From PALSA-612 sp963711315 (GTDB taxonomy: Bacteria; Actinomycetota; Thermoleophilia; Gaiellales; Gaiellaceae), in contig CAVQDQ010000002.1 in NCBI GenBank assembly GCA_963711315.1, positions 124,001 through 188,000 of the forward strand: 64,000 nucleotides of DNA. Reading direction: 5' to 3'. The notes under the pieces are model-generated. The model was not told the DNA's origin. It saw only the letters and a program-made list of their open reading frames with translations, and did no database searches. How positions within the stretch are numbered: the first letter of the stretch is position 1; every line of letters starts with the position of its first letter. Positions 1 to 7,612 of this stretch are shown in pieces. Made by a program: the position numbers and the translations under genes.

Positions 1-135
1 CGGCTGCGGGCCGAAGTAGGACGGTTATCGGGAGAGCGCCCGGCGCAGGCCGGGAGGCGGCGCGTTCGAGTCGCGCCCGGAGCACGTTGCTCCGTAGCTC
101 AGTCAGCTCCGTTCTGCGACACCACGACCGCAGGC
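1..135 (+). ncRNA. Y-RNA-like (YrlA-type) tRNA-mimic RNA upstream of Ro60
   Basis: Pairing was read by eye. A lower stem pairs 4-9 (CTGCGG) with 128-133 (CCGCAG). An upper stem pairs 18-24 (AGGACGG) with 109-115 (CCGTTCT), with one G-U. Inside lies a circularly permuted tRNA. It has a T arm at 59-77 with a canonical TTCGAGT loop, then a closed acceptor-like hairpin at 78-94 (CGGAGC / GCTCCG, five-base loop), then a D arm at 95-108 (AGCT-CAGTC-AGCT, preceded by T as in TAGCTCAG). An extra hairpin sits at 39-54. Known bacterial YrlA RNAs have this plan: a Ro-binding stem plus a tRNA-like module whose acceptor stem is closed by a loop, encoded near the Ro60 gene. The 5' end may lie outside the window, and no promoter is visible. 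The alternative is decayed tRNA fragments, but the co-ordinated stems argue against that. Confidence 0.75.
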
Positions 136-166
136 TTCCGTCACCACACACAGAAAGGAGGACGCG

Positions 167-592
167 ATGTCCTACTTGATCCAACACACGCTGTCGCGTT
201 CCTCCCAGGCTCGGCCGATCCGGCGGGGAGCGCGAGTCGACGAGTGCACACTGCTCAACCGGCCGGCCTTCGACGGCGGCGCACACGTGTGCGTGTTCGT
301 CGAAGACACGTCGGGCCGGCGACTGCGCCGCCGGCGAGTACCGTCGCCGCGGCTGACGCTGCGGATCGCCGACTGCGTAAACGAGATCAACCTCGAGTTC
401 TCGATCGACTCGGCCGAGCTACGCGAGAACTCGCTCTACAAGATCGAGACGCTGATCGCGGCACTCGAGGGCTTCCGTGCCGGCCTAGCGGCCGAGGCGG
501 AGCTGCGAGCGCTGCGGGAACGCGGCTCGCGAGACGCAAGTGGCTGCGGGCCGGAGCGGCCCGCAGCTCGAGCAGCAGCTTACGACCATTGA
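167..592 (+). CDS. Ro60-flanking small protein, paralog A (unknown family)
   Basis: Family not recognised. The gene lies between the Y-RNA-like element and Ro60, and starts at an ATG behind a strong ribosome site (GAAAGGAGG). The 141-residue product shares a clear pattern with the protein at 2349-2717. Both have an N-terminal block TLLNxPxF...GA.V.V.VEDTS, then ADC followed by a beta-like L-x-F-x-ID segment, then RENSL-K-x-x-TLIAAL-x-x-FRA-x-L. It lacks the cysteine cluster of its paralog and has an Arg-rich insert and a low-complexity Ala/Arg tail. No signal peptide or membrane segment is seen. Its ribosome site and first residues (MSYL) resemble those of Ro60, which starts 13 bases after this stop, so the genes are probably one operon. 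A role with Ro60 is inferred from position only. Confidence 0.7.
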   Translation: MSYLIQHTLSRSSQARPIRRGARVDECTLLNRPAFDGGAHVCVFVEDTSGRRLRRRRVPSPRLTLRIADCVNEINLEFSIDSAELRENSLYKIETLIAALEGFRAGLAAEAELRALRERGSRDASGCGPERPAARAAAYDH

Positions 593-605
593 AAGGAGGT
601 GCGAG

Positions 606-2272
606 ATGTCCTATTTGAAGCGTCTCCGCACGCGGTGCGTGCCGCAGTGGGAGCCGATCTCGAATTCGGGTCAGGTGCCGAACAGCGCGGGCGGCTTCGC
701 CTGGGCGGTCGACGACTGGGCGCGGCTGCGTCGCTTCCTGATCCTCGGCTCCGAGGGCGGTAGCTACTACGCCTCGGAGTGGGAGCTCACGCGCGAGAAC
801 GCGCGGGCGCTCGAGCGCTGCCTGGGCGAGGACGGCGCGCGGGCGGTGGCAGAGATCGTCCGCGTCAGCAAGGAGGGTCGGGCTCCGAAGAACGCCCCCA
901 CGATCTTCGCGCTGGCGATGGCGGCCGGCCTCGGCGACGAGCCGACGCGAAAGGCGGCGCTCGAGGCGCTGCCGCAGGTCTGCCGCACCGGCACGCACCT
1001 GTTTCAGTTCGCGACGTTCGTCGAGGGCTTCCGCGGCTGGGGCCGCTCGCTGCGGCGTGCGGTCGGTCGCTGGTACGCCGCCCAGTCGGTGGAGGCGCTC
1101 GCGTACCAGTCGGTCAAGTACCGCCAACGAGAGGGCGTCACCCACCGCGACCTGCTGCGACTGTCCCATCCGGCCGCGCAGGTGAGCGTGGGCAACCCGA
1201 CACTCGAGGTCTCGGCCGCGCACGCGCGTCTGTTCGAGTGGATCGTCCGCGGCGGCGAGACCGACCGGCTGCCGCGCCTGGTCGAGGGCTTCGTCCGAGC
1301 GCAGGCGGCGGCGACGCCGGCCGAGACGGCCGCGCTCGTCCGGGAGTTCGGCCTGCCTCGCGAGGCTGTGCAGAGCGAGCACCTGACCGAGGCGGTGGTC
1401 TGGGAGGCGCTGCTCGAGGACATGCCGATGACGGCGATGATCCGCAACCTGGCGACGATGACGCGGGTCGGCGTCCTCGCGGCGGGATCGGACGGCACAG
1501 CGCAGGTCGTCGCGCAGCTCGGCGACGGCGAGCGCATCCGTCGCGCGCGGGTGCACCCGATCGCGGTGCTGGCAGCGCTGCGGACGTACGCGGCCGGTCG
1601 TGGCCACGCGGCCGGAACGAGTGGAGCCCGGTGCGCGAAGTCGTGGATGCGCTCGACGCCGCTTTCTACGCGGCTTTCGGCAACGTCGAGCCGGCGGGTA
1701 AGCGGCTGCTGCTGGCGCTCGACGTCTCCGCATCAATGGCTTCGTGCTCGGTCGCCGGAGTGCCGGGTCTGACGCCGCGCGATGCTTCGGCGGCGCTGGC
1801 GCTGGTGACGGCGGCGACGGAGCCGCACTACGAGACGGTCGGCTTCTTCGCCGGCAAGCGCGGCTGGAAGTCGCGCACGAACGGCCCGTGGGACTACCTC
1901 GAGCAGGGCCTCACGCCGCTCGCGATCAGCCCGCGGCAGCGGCTCGACGAAGTCGTGAAGACGGTCTCGGACCTGCCGTTCGGCGGCACCGACTGCGCGC
2001 TGCCGATGCTGTACGCGCAGGCGCACGAGCGGGAGGTCGACACGTTCGTGATCTACACCGACTCGGAGACCTGGGCGGGCGACATCCACCCGGCCCAGGC
2101 GCTCCGTGGCTACCGGCAGGCGTCCGGCATCGACGCGCGGCTGGTGGTGGTCGGCATGGTCTCGAACGGCTTCTCGATCGCCGACCCGGCCGATCAGGGG
2201 ATGCTCGACGTCGTCGGCTTCGACACGGCGACGCCACAGCTGATCTCCGACTTCGCCCGCGGCGCTCTCTGA
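606..2272 (+). CDS. rsr: Ro60 / TROVE-domain RNA-binding protein with vWA domain (one frame break)
   Basis: This is the Ro60 (Rsr) homolog, a ring-shaped RNA chaperone that binds Y RNA and, in studied bacteria, works with PNPase or in RNA quality control and stress survival. The ATG at 606 follows AAAGGAGGTG. The first about 335 residues form the TROVE helical-repeat ring (GRAPKNAPTIFAL, VRRAVGRWY-like and KYRQREGVTHRD segments). The rest is a vWA domain with a MIDAS DVSAS motif, an FGGTD segment and the FVIYTDSETW strand. Reading frame is lost between about 1590 and 1616, before NEWSPVREVVDALDAAFY. Restoring one missing base gives about 555 residues, close to known Ro60 lengths. It is flanked by paralogs A and B, a Y-RNA-like element and tRNA genes. 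A sequencing deletion is more likely than a pseudogene because both halves are fully conserved. Confidence 0.93.
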
Positions 2273-2348
2273 GACGAGGGCGCCGCGAGGCGCACTCAAC
2301 CAAGCGTCCGCGGCCGCGGTCCGCGGCCGACCAGGAAAGGAGCGTGAC

Positions 2349-2717
2349 ATGGCAATGCCCTACCGCGCTCGCGTCAACGAGCGCACGCTGCTCAACCTGC
2401 CCGGCTTCCACAGCGGTGCATTCGTCTACGTGTACGTCGAGGACACATCGCTGCGCACTCTCGTGCGGGAGGCCGACTGCGAGGCCGACTGCGATTGCTG
2501 CCCGCAGAACTTCGAGTCGTACACGGTGCTAGAAGTCGCAGACTGCAACGACACGGTCGGTCTCACCTTCGACATCGATACGGCAGCGGGTCGCGAGAAC
2601 TCGCTGCACAAGCTGGACACGCTCATCGCGGCGCTGAACCTCTTCCGCGCAGCTCTGGTGGAGGAGTTCGAGCCGTACGACTGCCGTGAGCGACAGCTCG
2701 AGGCGCTGATCGGCTAG
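2349..2717 (+). CDS. Ro60-flanking small protein, paralog B (unknown family)
   Basis: This 122-residue product is a paralog of the protein at 167-592. They share NERTLLNLPGF, the GAFVYVYVEDTS segment, ADCND, FDIDTAAGRENSL and TLIAALNLFRAAL. Here the middle insert carries a cysteine cluster (DCEADCDCC) plus Cys in ADC and near the C-terminus, so metal binding is possible but unproven. The ATG has a good ribosome site (AGGAAAGGAG). It begins 76 bases after the Ro60 stop and is probably co-transcribed. No membrane or signal segment is visible. Two copies of an unrecognised family bracketing Ro60 suggest a functional partner, for example an RNP subunit or an RNA-stress protein. Confidence 0.72.
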   Translation: MAMPYRARVNERTLLNLPGFHSGAFVYVYVEDTSLRTLVREADCEADCDCCPQNFESYTVLEVADCNDTVGLTFDIDTAAGRENSLHKLDTLIAALNLFRAALVEEFEPYDCRERQLEALIG

Positions 2718-2781
2718 AGCCGACAGCCGAGTGGCAGCGCCGCCGCCGAGGCTGCCAGGCGGCGGCGCTGCCAAACACCGT

Positions 2782-2865
2782 GCGGGCGTGGCGGAACTGG
2801 GAAGACGCACCGGCCTCAGAAGCCGGCGGGCTTCGCCCATGGGGGTTCGACTCCCTCCGCCCGCA
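2782..2865 (+). tRNA. tRNA-Leu (anticodon CAG)
   Basis: The acceptor stem is GCGGGCG (2782-2788) with CGCCCGC (2858-2864), and the discriminator is A. The anticodon stem is CCGGC/GCCGG with loop CTCAGAA, giving anticodon CAG. A long variable arm (GGGCTTCGCCC) and a GGTTCGACTCC T arm are typical of class II Leu tRNA. CC but not the full CCA is encoded. It lies 64 bases downstream of the Ro60 locus. Confidence 0.93.
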
Positions 2866-2877
2866 CCTCTCTTTCTT

Positions 2878-2949
2878 GCCTCCGTAGCTCAACGGAAGAG
2901 CGCCGGGCTTCGAACCCGGACGACAGAGGTTCGAATCCTCTCGGGGGCT
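2878..2949 (+). tRNA. tRNA-Arg (anticodon TCG)
   Basis: The acceptor stem is GCCTCCG (2878-2884) with CGGGGGC (2942-2948), including one G-U pair. The D arm begins TAGCTCAACGG. The anticodon stem is CCGGG/CCCGG around loop CTTCGAA, so the anticodon is TCG. The T arm is GAGGTTCGAATCCTC. It follows tRNA-Leu by 12 bases, so the two are probably one transcript. Confidence 0.9.
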
Positions 2950-3214
2950 TCGCAAGCACGCGACACCGTGGCCGAGCGGCGGGCCGCCGAAATCCCAAGC
3001 AACGACGAAAAGGACGCTGGAGATGGATTCGCAGCAGATCGTCGAGCAGGACACGATCCTGCGCGCGACGGTCGGCTCAGCGTTGCACGCGCATCCCGGT
3101 CCTTTCCAGCTGCTACCGGTTCGCTCTAGGTCTGATTGTAGAAAAGGCCCCCCGGACGGACACGCGTCCCCTCGCATCGCGTCGCAGGAATCCGGGACCT
3201 GCACACGTCGAGGA
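2950..3214. other. Intergenic stretch with a tRNA D-arm-like fragment
   Basis: No convincing gene is seen. Around 2968-2980 the sequence GTGGCCGAGCGGC copies the start of a class II (Ser/Leu) tRNA D arm, but no matching anticodon or T arm follows, so it is at most a tRNA relic. A reading frame opening at 3023 begins plausibly but quickly becomes low-complexity, and nothing recognisable is encoded. Confidence 0.35.
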
Positions 3215-3232
3215 ATGACCCAATTGGGTCAT
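3215..3232. repeat. Perfect 18-bp palindrome ATGACCCAATTGGGTCAT
   Basis: This is a perfect inverted repeat with no spacer. A related element, GACCCATTTGGGTC, lies at 61146-61159, and both are followed by a similar purine-rich flank containing GAGGAA-x-GGGCACG. It sits 36 bases before a small ORF at 3268. It could be an operator for a dimeric regulator or a dispersed repeat. Confidence 0.6.
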
Positions 3233-3267
3233 GGCGAGCGAGATGAGGAAAGGGCACGCTTCCACCG

Positions 3268-3546
3268 ATGAGCAGCACGAAGCTCAGACAAGCAGAGGCA
3301 TCCGGCAACCGTGGCTGGGACGCTCACTGCCCAACGTGCGGCATTCTTGTGCCCGACCTGGAGCGCGTCCGCGCCGAGAACGAGGCGCTAAAGAAGCAGT
3401 TGGAGCGGTTCGAGGTAGCCGCGTGGCCGACGACTGATGGTGCGAATCCTCGGGTGACTGAAGAAGACGGCGACGAAGGGAGCCGTGTCCGCGGGGGCTT
3501 CGCTCAGGACTCGCTGAACTCTCGCGCCGCGTACGCCGGGCAGTAG
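3268..3546 (+). CDS. Small hypothetical protein with CPTCG motif and coiled coil
   Basis: Not recognised. The 92-residue frame has CPTCG near residue 22, followed by a strongly helical heptad-like stretch (DLERVRAENEALKKQLERF). That arrangement, half a zinc knuckle plus a coiled coil, looks protein-like. The C-terminal third is low-complexity and overlaps the opposite-strand remnant at 3504-3641, so the true end may be disturbed. No strong ribosome site is seen. A palindrome at 3215-3232 could be its operator. Confidence 0.35.
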   Translation: MSSTKLRQAEASGNRGWDAHCPTCGILVPDLERVRAENEALKKQLERFEVAAWPTTDGANPRVTEEDGDEGSRVRGGFAQDSLNSRAAYAGQ

Positions 3547-3641
3547 ACGGCGACCTCCTCGGCGTCCTCCGCGTCCTCGTCGCCGACGGTCAGCATGGCC
3601 TTCCAGGCGGTGCCGTCCTCGGTCACAGCGCCGCACTCCAC
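3504..3641 (-). pseudogene. Degenerate small zinc-ribbon-type protein remnant
   Basis: The frame gives a GTG-started peptide of about 45 residues with ECGAVTEDGTAW near the start and VYCPAYAAREF at the end. It resembles small actinobacterial proteins that usually carry CxxC ... CPEC-x-x-REF pairs (pattern recalled, not searched). Here only one Cys of each pair remains, so metal binding is probably lost. The frame stays open upstream into a tRNA-derived repeat. This suggests a decayed gene at the edge of the accessory region, but it could be an intact gene of another small family. Confidence 0.35.
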
Positions 3642-3693
3642 GCCATTGGCATTGGCCCGCCAGCGCACCGCGCGCGTCTTCCCGGCCAAGAGA

Positions 3694-3715
3694 AAGGCCC
3701 TGTGTCCAGGGCCTT
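3694..3715 (-). terminator. Hairpin behind the tRNA-Ala 3'-half copy
   Basis: A perfect 9-bp stem AAGGCCCTG / CAGGGCCTT has a 4-base loop and ends in TT on the minus strand. It sits just past the 3' end of the partial tRNA-Ala copy. The complete tRNA at 11278-11350 also has a hairpin in the same relative place. Confidence 0.6.
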
Positions 3716-3721
3716 CCGATG

Positions 3722-3766
3722 GTGGAGCGTGCCGGGATCGAACCGGCGACCTCCGGCTTGCAAAGC
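3722..3766 (-). repeat. 45-nt direct repeat, tRNA-Ala(UGC) 3' half (candidate att site)
   Basis: The sequence is identical to 11277-11321, covering the anticodon loop to the 3' end of tRNA-Ala on the minus strand. Past the anticodon loop (3767-3815) it diverges from the real tRNA into a different, D-arm-like sequence (AGCTAAGCGGAATGGC), so this copy is not a normal tRNA-Ala. A duplicated tRNA 3' half bounding accessory DNA is the usual signature of tyrosine-recombinase integration. No integrase is visible between the two copies. Confidence 0.7.
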
Positions 3767-4057
3767 GGGGCAGGTTCAAGGCCCGCCCGCCCGCCATTCC
3801 GCTTAGCTAGGCCGTTTTCTGACACCTCGCGATTGCGCGAGCGGCTCGGACAACCCCGCCGTTTGCGGTCGATTGACGGGGATTTAGGCGCGGAAGAGCG
3901 AGCCGCGCCGAAACGCCTGGCGCGAGTTGCTGACCGGATCCGTCACGACATCAACGCCATCCTTCACGCAGCCGGCGACTCACGATTGCCAGCGGTGTCG
4001 GGCATCTGATCGAAGGTGTCTATCGGCGTCAGACCTCGCCTTGCTATCCATAGGAAT
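3767..4057. other. No supportable gene
   Basis: Beyond the tRNA-like tail at 3767-3815 nothing recognisable is seen. The plus-strand frame across this stretch begins with the peptide RAGIEPATSG, the familiar artefactual translation of tRNA DNA. Confidence 0.4.
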
Positions 4058-4960
4058 CTGTGTCTCCGAGCACCGACCGATGTGATCGCCGAACAGGCAA
4101 CAGACGCGATGGCGTTTCATGCCGAGGGTCCGGTGTGGTCAGCGCGGTGGGGCGGCCTGCGGTGGGTGGACATGTTGGCCGGTGACGTGTTGTCGCTGGA
4201 CGGACGACGGACACTGTGAGCCGGCGACATGTGCTCGACGGTGGCGGCGGCGCATGCGGCCACGCGAGCTCGTGGCGGCGCCGTCATCGCGGTGGAACGC
4301 GGTTTCGCACTCGAGGACGCCCGACGGCACGCTGAGCCGTGCTGGGCGACGCTGTGGACCGGACGACCGGCATCCGGATGAATGAGGGCGGCTGCGATCC
4401 TGATGGCCGCTTCTATTGCGGGTCCATGGCATACGATCAAAGGCTCGGCGCCGGGAACGCTGTACCGACTTGGACGTCGATCGCGAGGGTTCGGTGCGCA
4501 TCGTTGGACCGAGGGCATGACGGTGTCAAATGGGATCGAGTGGAGCCCGGACGGCGAAGCCTGGCCTATTACAACGACAGCGATGACGGGGCGGGTCGAC
4601 GTCGTGGACTACGACGGGGGCTCCGGGTGCAGTAATCGGCGGGCCTTCGCGCACGTCACCGGACGGTCAGCCCGGACGGGCTTAACCGTGGATGCCGAAG
4701 GCGGGGTGTGGGTCGGCGTACTACGGGGGTGGAGAAGTGCGGCGCTATAGCCCGAACGGCGCACTCGGCGGACGGTGGTCGAGGTGCCGGCCAGGCAGCG
4801 TCACGGCATGTACGTTCGGCGGCCCACGGCTGGATCGAGCTCTACATCACCACGTCACGGGAGAATCTCGGCGCCCGGCGAGGAACAGCTGGCGGGCTCG
4901 TTGTTCCGCGCCGAGGTGCGGCGTGAGTCGGGAGGCCGGTGCGCGATATTCGCGGGCTGA
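4058..4960 (+). pseudogene. SMP-30/gluconolactonase-like pseudogene
   Basis: Pieces of an SMP-30/gluconolactonase/LRE beta-propeller appear in the right order but in different frames. They are FHAEGPVWSARWGGLRWVDM (about 4115), GGCDPDGRFYCGSMAYDQR (about 4388), MTVSNGIEWSPDGE (about 4517), RVDVVDYDGGSG (about 4597), LTVDAEGGVWVG (about 4684), CTFGGPRLD (about 4810) and LAGSLFRAEV (about 4892). Active members are lactone hydrolases with a divalent metal bound by Glu, Asn and Asp, and the EGPVW and SNGIEWSPDG motifs carry such residues. At least six frame changes within 0.9 kb far exceed the error density elsewhere, so true decay is favoured. Confidence 0.75.
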
Positions 4961-5146
4961 TCGGCATGCACTGTCACATCGAAGCGTTGTATCTGTGCCT
5001 TCGCGTTCCGCCCTCTTGGGCTGACCCTGAGAGCTCCCTCTTCGTCGCCAGCCCGGCTAGGAGGCGACTCGCCTCGATCCGCGATCGCCGCATACGCCTC
5101 CTCGGTAGGCTAGCGCCCGAGTTGCTTACTCGGAGTTGTATGCCAG

Positions 5147-6565
5147 GTGACTGATGTTCCGGTCGCCCCGAGCCAGGCCCCGGTTCTCCAGCGTTCGGCC
5201 GCTGCTGCGCGACGCCTGATCCTTCCGCTAGCGCTCGCCCAGTTCATCTGCAGCTTCGCGGGCTCGAACATGAACGTGATGATCACGGACATCAGCGAGG
5301 ATCTGGACACGACCGTCAAGGGCGTGCAGACCGCGATCACGATGTTCCTGGTGATCATGGCCGTCCTCATGATCCCGTGCAGCAAGCTGACCGAGCGCTG
5401 GGGCCGCAAGCGGTGCTTCACCTGGGGCCTGATGCTCTACGGCGCTGGAGCCCTGATCAGCGCGGTCTCGCCAAACCTCGGGGTGCTGATCCTCGGCAAC
5501 TCGGTGCTCGAGGGCGTCGGCACAGCGCTCCTGATCCCGCCGGTATACATCCTCGCCACCCTGTGGTTCACCGACCTCACCTCGCGCGCCTGGGCCTTCG
5601 GCGTGATCAGCGGGCTCGGCGGCATCGGCGCAGCGGCAGGGCCTTTGATCGGAGGCTTGATCACCACGGCGATCAGCTGGCGCGCCGCGTTCATCTTCCA
5701 GGCCGTCGTCATCGCGGTGATCATCCTGCTGAGCCGCCGCCTCGAAGATCCGCTCAAGGCCGACCCGACCCGCCCCTTCGACGCGGTCGGGGCGATCCTG
5801 TCGGCGGTCGGCATGTTCTGCATCGTCGTCGGGATCCTTCAGGCCGGCAGCAACAACGCGCTGATGGCGATCCTCCTGGTGGTCGGAGCGGCCTTCCTGC
5901 TGGCGTTCTTCCTCTTCATCCGCTCCCGCGAGCGGGCCGGGAAGGAGGCACTGCTCTCCACCGGGCTGTTCAAGAACCGGACGTGCAACCTCGCGCTCGT
6001 CACGCAGAACATCCAGTGGCTGGTGCTCCTGGGGACGTCGTTCGTCGTCTCCGTCTACCTGCAGGAGATTCGCGGCTACAGCGCGATCAAGACGGGCGTC
6101 GTCTTCACCGCAGCGACGCTCGGCATCCTCGCCGCCTCCCTCGCCGCCGAGCGACTCGCCAAGCGGTTCCCGCAGAAGACGCTGATCGTCACAGGCTTCG
6201 TTGTCACCATCGCCGGGATCGTGCTCCTGCTCGTGCTCGTCAGGGGCTCCGACAGCATCTGGGCATTCGTTCCCGGCCTGGCGTTCATCGGCCTCGGCGT
6301 CGGCGCGATGCTGACCCCCTCCGTGAACGTCGTCCAGTCGAGCTTCCCCGAGGAGCTGCAAGGCGAGATCTCGGGGTTGTCGCGGAGCGTCTCCAATCTC
6401 GGCTCGTCGTTTGGCACCGCGATCGCCGGCACCATCCTGGTCTCGGTCGTCGCCACCGGGACAACCGCGTACGCCTGGGCGATGGCTGCGCTCGCAGTGT
6501 TCGGGGTCATCGGGCTTGTGGCGGCCCTCCTCCTTCCTGGCAGACCCGAGCCGCAGACCAGTTGA
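5147..6565 (+). CDS. MFS drug:H+ antiporter, DHA2 (EmrB/QacA) type
   Basis: This is an inner-membrane exporter of 472 residues, the usual length for the 14-helix DHA2 class, and hydrophobic segments run the full length. The MFS signature between helices 2 and 3 is visible (KLTERWGRKRCF), as are GxGxxxGPLIGG in helix 5 and the late SVSNLGSSFGTAIAGTIL segment typical of EmrB-like exporters. The GTG start at 5147 gives a short soluble N-terminus, and a hairpin (CCGAGT/ACTCGG, about 5116-5132) lies just upstream. The substrate cannot be inferred. Unlike its neighbours the gene is intact, so it may be the functional cargo of the 3.7-11.3 kb segment. Confidence 0.9.
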   Translation: MTDVPVAPSQAPVLQRSAAAARRLILPLALAQFICSFAGSNMNVMITDISEDLDTTVKGVQTAITMFLVIMAVLMIPCSKLTERWGRKRCFTWGLMLYGAGALISAVSPNLGVLILGNSVLEGVGTALLIPPVYILATLWFTDLTSRAWAFGVISGLGGIGAAAGPLIGGLITTAISWRAAFIFQAVVIAVIILLSRRLEDPLKADPTRPFDAVGAILSAVGMFCIVVGILQAGSNNALMAILLVVGAAFLLAFFLFIRSRERAGKEALLSTGLFKNRTCNLALVTQNIQWLVLLGTSFVVSVYLQEIRGYSAIKTGVVFTAATLGILAASLAAERLAKRFPQKTLIVTGFVVTIAGIVLLLVLVRGSDSIWAFVPGLAFIGLGVGAMLTPSVNVVQSSFPEELQGEISGLSRSVSNLGSSFGTAIAGTILVSVVATGTTAYAWAMAALAVFGVIGLVAALLLPGRPEPQTS

Positions 6566-6786
6566 GGCCCCCACTCGCACCGAGGTCAGAGACGGTCGTG
6601 CGTTCGTCGTCCGCCTGTTGCCGTCGAGGTATCGACCGGCTCCGTCCGAAGCCAGAAGGTCGTGGGACAAACGGGCGAGGATCGTGAGGTCAGCGTGCGC
6701 TCGCTCGCTCCGTCGAGGACTGCGTGAGGGTCAGCCGTGGTGGGACCCAGGGGCGAGGCAGATACGCCCCGCCCCCGACCTCACGC

Positions 6787-6933
6787 CTAGCGGCGAGCGC
6801 GTTCGTAGCCCGCCTCAGTGACCTCGCGGAATTCGTCGTCCTCGCGCAGCCGACGCGCATCGGCGAACCCGGCTGCGAGTTCGTCCTTCGTGATGTACGC
6901 GGCGTAGTGCGTCCCGTCCTCGGGATCGACGGC
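6787..6933 (-). pseudogene. C-terminal fragment of an unknown soluble protein
   Basis: On the minus strand an open frame ends in a protein-like stretch (DGTHYAAYITKDEL, then an acidic helix rich in Arg/Glu and EAGYERARR before TAG). It has no start codon of its own and overlaps the 3' end of the DUF998 gene in another frame. Either it is a remnant, or a frame error separates it from the DUF998 gene. Family not recognised. Confidence 0.3.
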
Positions 6934-6955
6934 GTGCGGCGAGGACCGCGTCGCG

Positions 6956-7612
6956 TCAGACGGGTTCTGGCCTTGGCCGGGATGTTTTTTGGAGTAGCCG
7001 GAAGCCGACGAACGCGGCCCAGAGCGTCCATGTCAGCGTTGTCGCTCGGGTTGCTGCGCCGTCCCCTAAGCCGGAGAAGAGTATCCCGATGACAATGCTG
7101 GCCGGTATCGCGGCGAGTGTGGGAAGCCAGGTGTCTCTCCATCCGGCGATCCTGCGGAACGCGAACGCGAGGATGATCGGGGCGAGCAAGGTGAAGGCCG
7201 TGGTGAAGCGTCCTTCCATCTTGTGGGCATCCGAATGCCACGAGTCGTTCTCGCAGGTGGTGTCGATCCCCTGGCAGTCGAGCCGGAACAGGCCGTCAAG
7301 GGCAACACCGACGCCCACAAGGAGGAGCGTCCCGGCCCCGAGTCGTCCAAGCGCGTCCGGCGACAGAGCACGCCAGAGGCCGAGCGCGAGGACGACGATG
7401 AGCAGTCCAGTCAGGTTCGTCCCGATCTGGTTGTAGAGCCAGGGGCTTGACGCCGTCATGGCTCCGAGGTCGGAAATATCGTCATCGGTCGAGCTATAAG
7501 CCTCGGGTTGCACAAGGCCGCCGACCGCCCAGCCGATTGTGTTGGTGAGCGGGACAGCGAGGCCGCAAATCGCCGCTACGCGGAGGAACCGGCTATCGCG
7601 TCCCGCGTTCAC
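6956..7612 (-). CDS. DUF998-family membrane protein
   Basis: The 218-residue product has six or so hydrophobic helices and the DUF998 hallmark ISDLGA near residue 47 after the first helix. A loop holds DCQGIDTTCE and HSDAHKMEG, matching the conserved periplasmic segment of this family. Function is unknown for the family. The ATG start gives a short basic N-terminus. It is transcribed opposite to the MFS and helicase genes that flank it, and nothing nearby suggests a pathway. Confidence 0.8.
   Translation of the reverse strand: MNAGRDSRFLRVAAICGLAVPLTNTIGWAVGGLVQPEAYSSTDDDISDLGAMTASSPWLYNQIGTNLTGLLIVVLALGLWRALSPDALGRLGAGTLLLVGVGVALDGLFRLDCQGIDTTCENDSWHSDAHKMEGRFTTAFTLLAPIILAFAFRRIAGWRDTWLPTLAAIPASIVIGILFSGLGDGAATRATTLTWTLWAAFVGFRLLQKTSRPRPEPV

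Noticed and set aside
2816..2998. Minus-strand frame across the two tRNA genes
   Set aside because: It is the antisense translation of tRNA-Leu and tRNA-Arg; such frames recur wherever tRNAs lie.
3719..4009. Plus-strand frame starting with RAGIEPATSG
   Set aside because: A well-known artefact of translating tRNA DNA; no protein family follows.
5228..6670. 480-residue minus-strand frame opposite the MFS gene
   Set aside because: Asp/Glu/Arg-rich shadow typical of the strand opposite a membrane protein.
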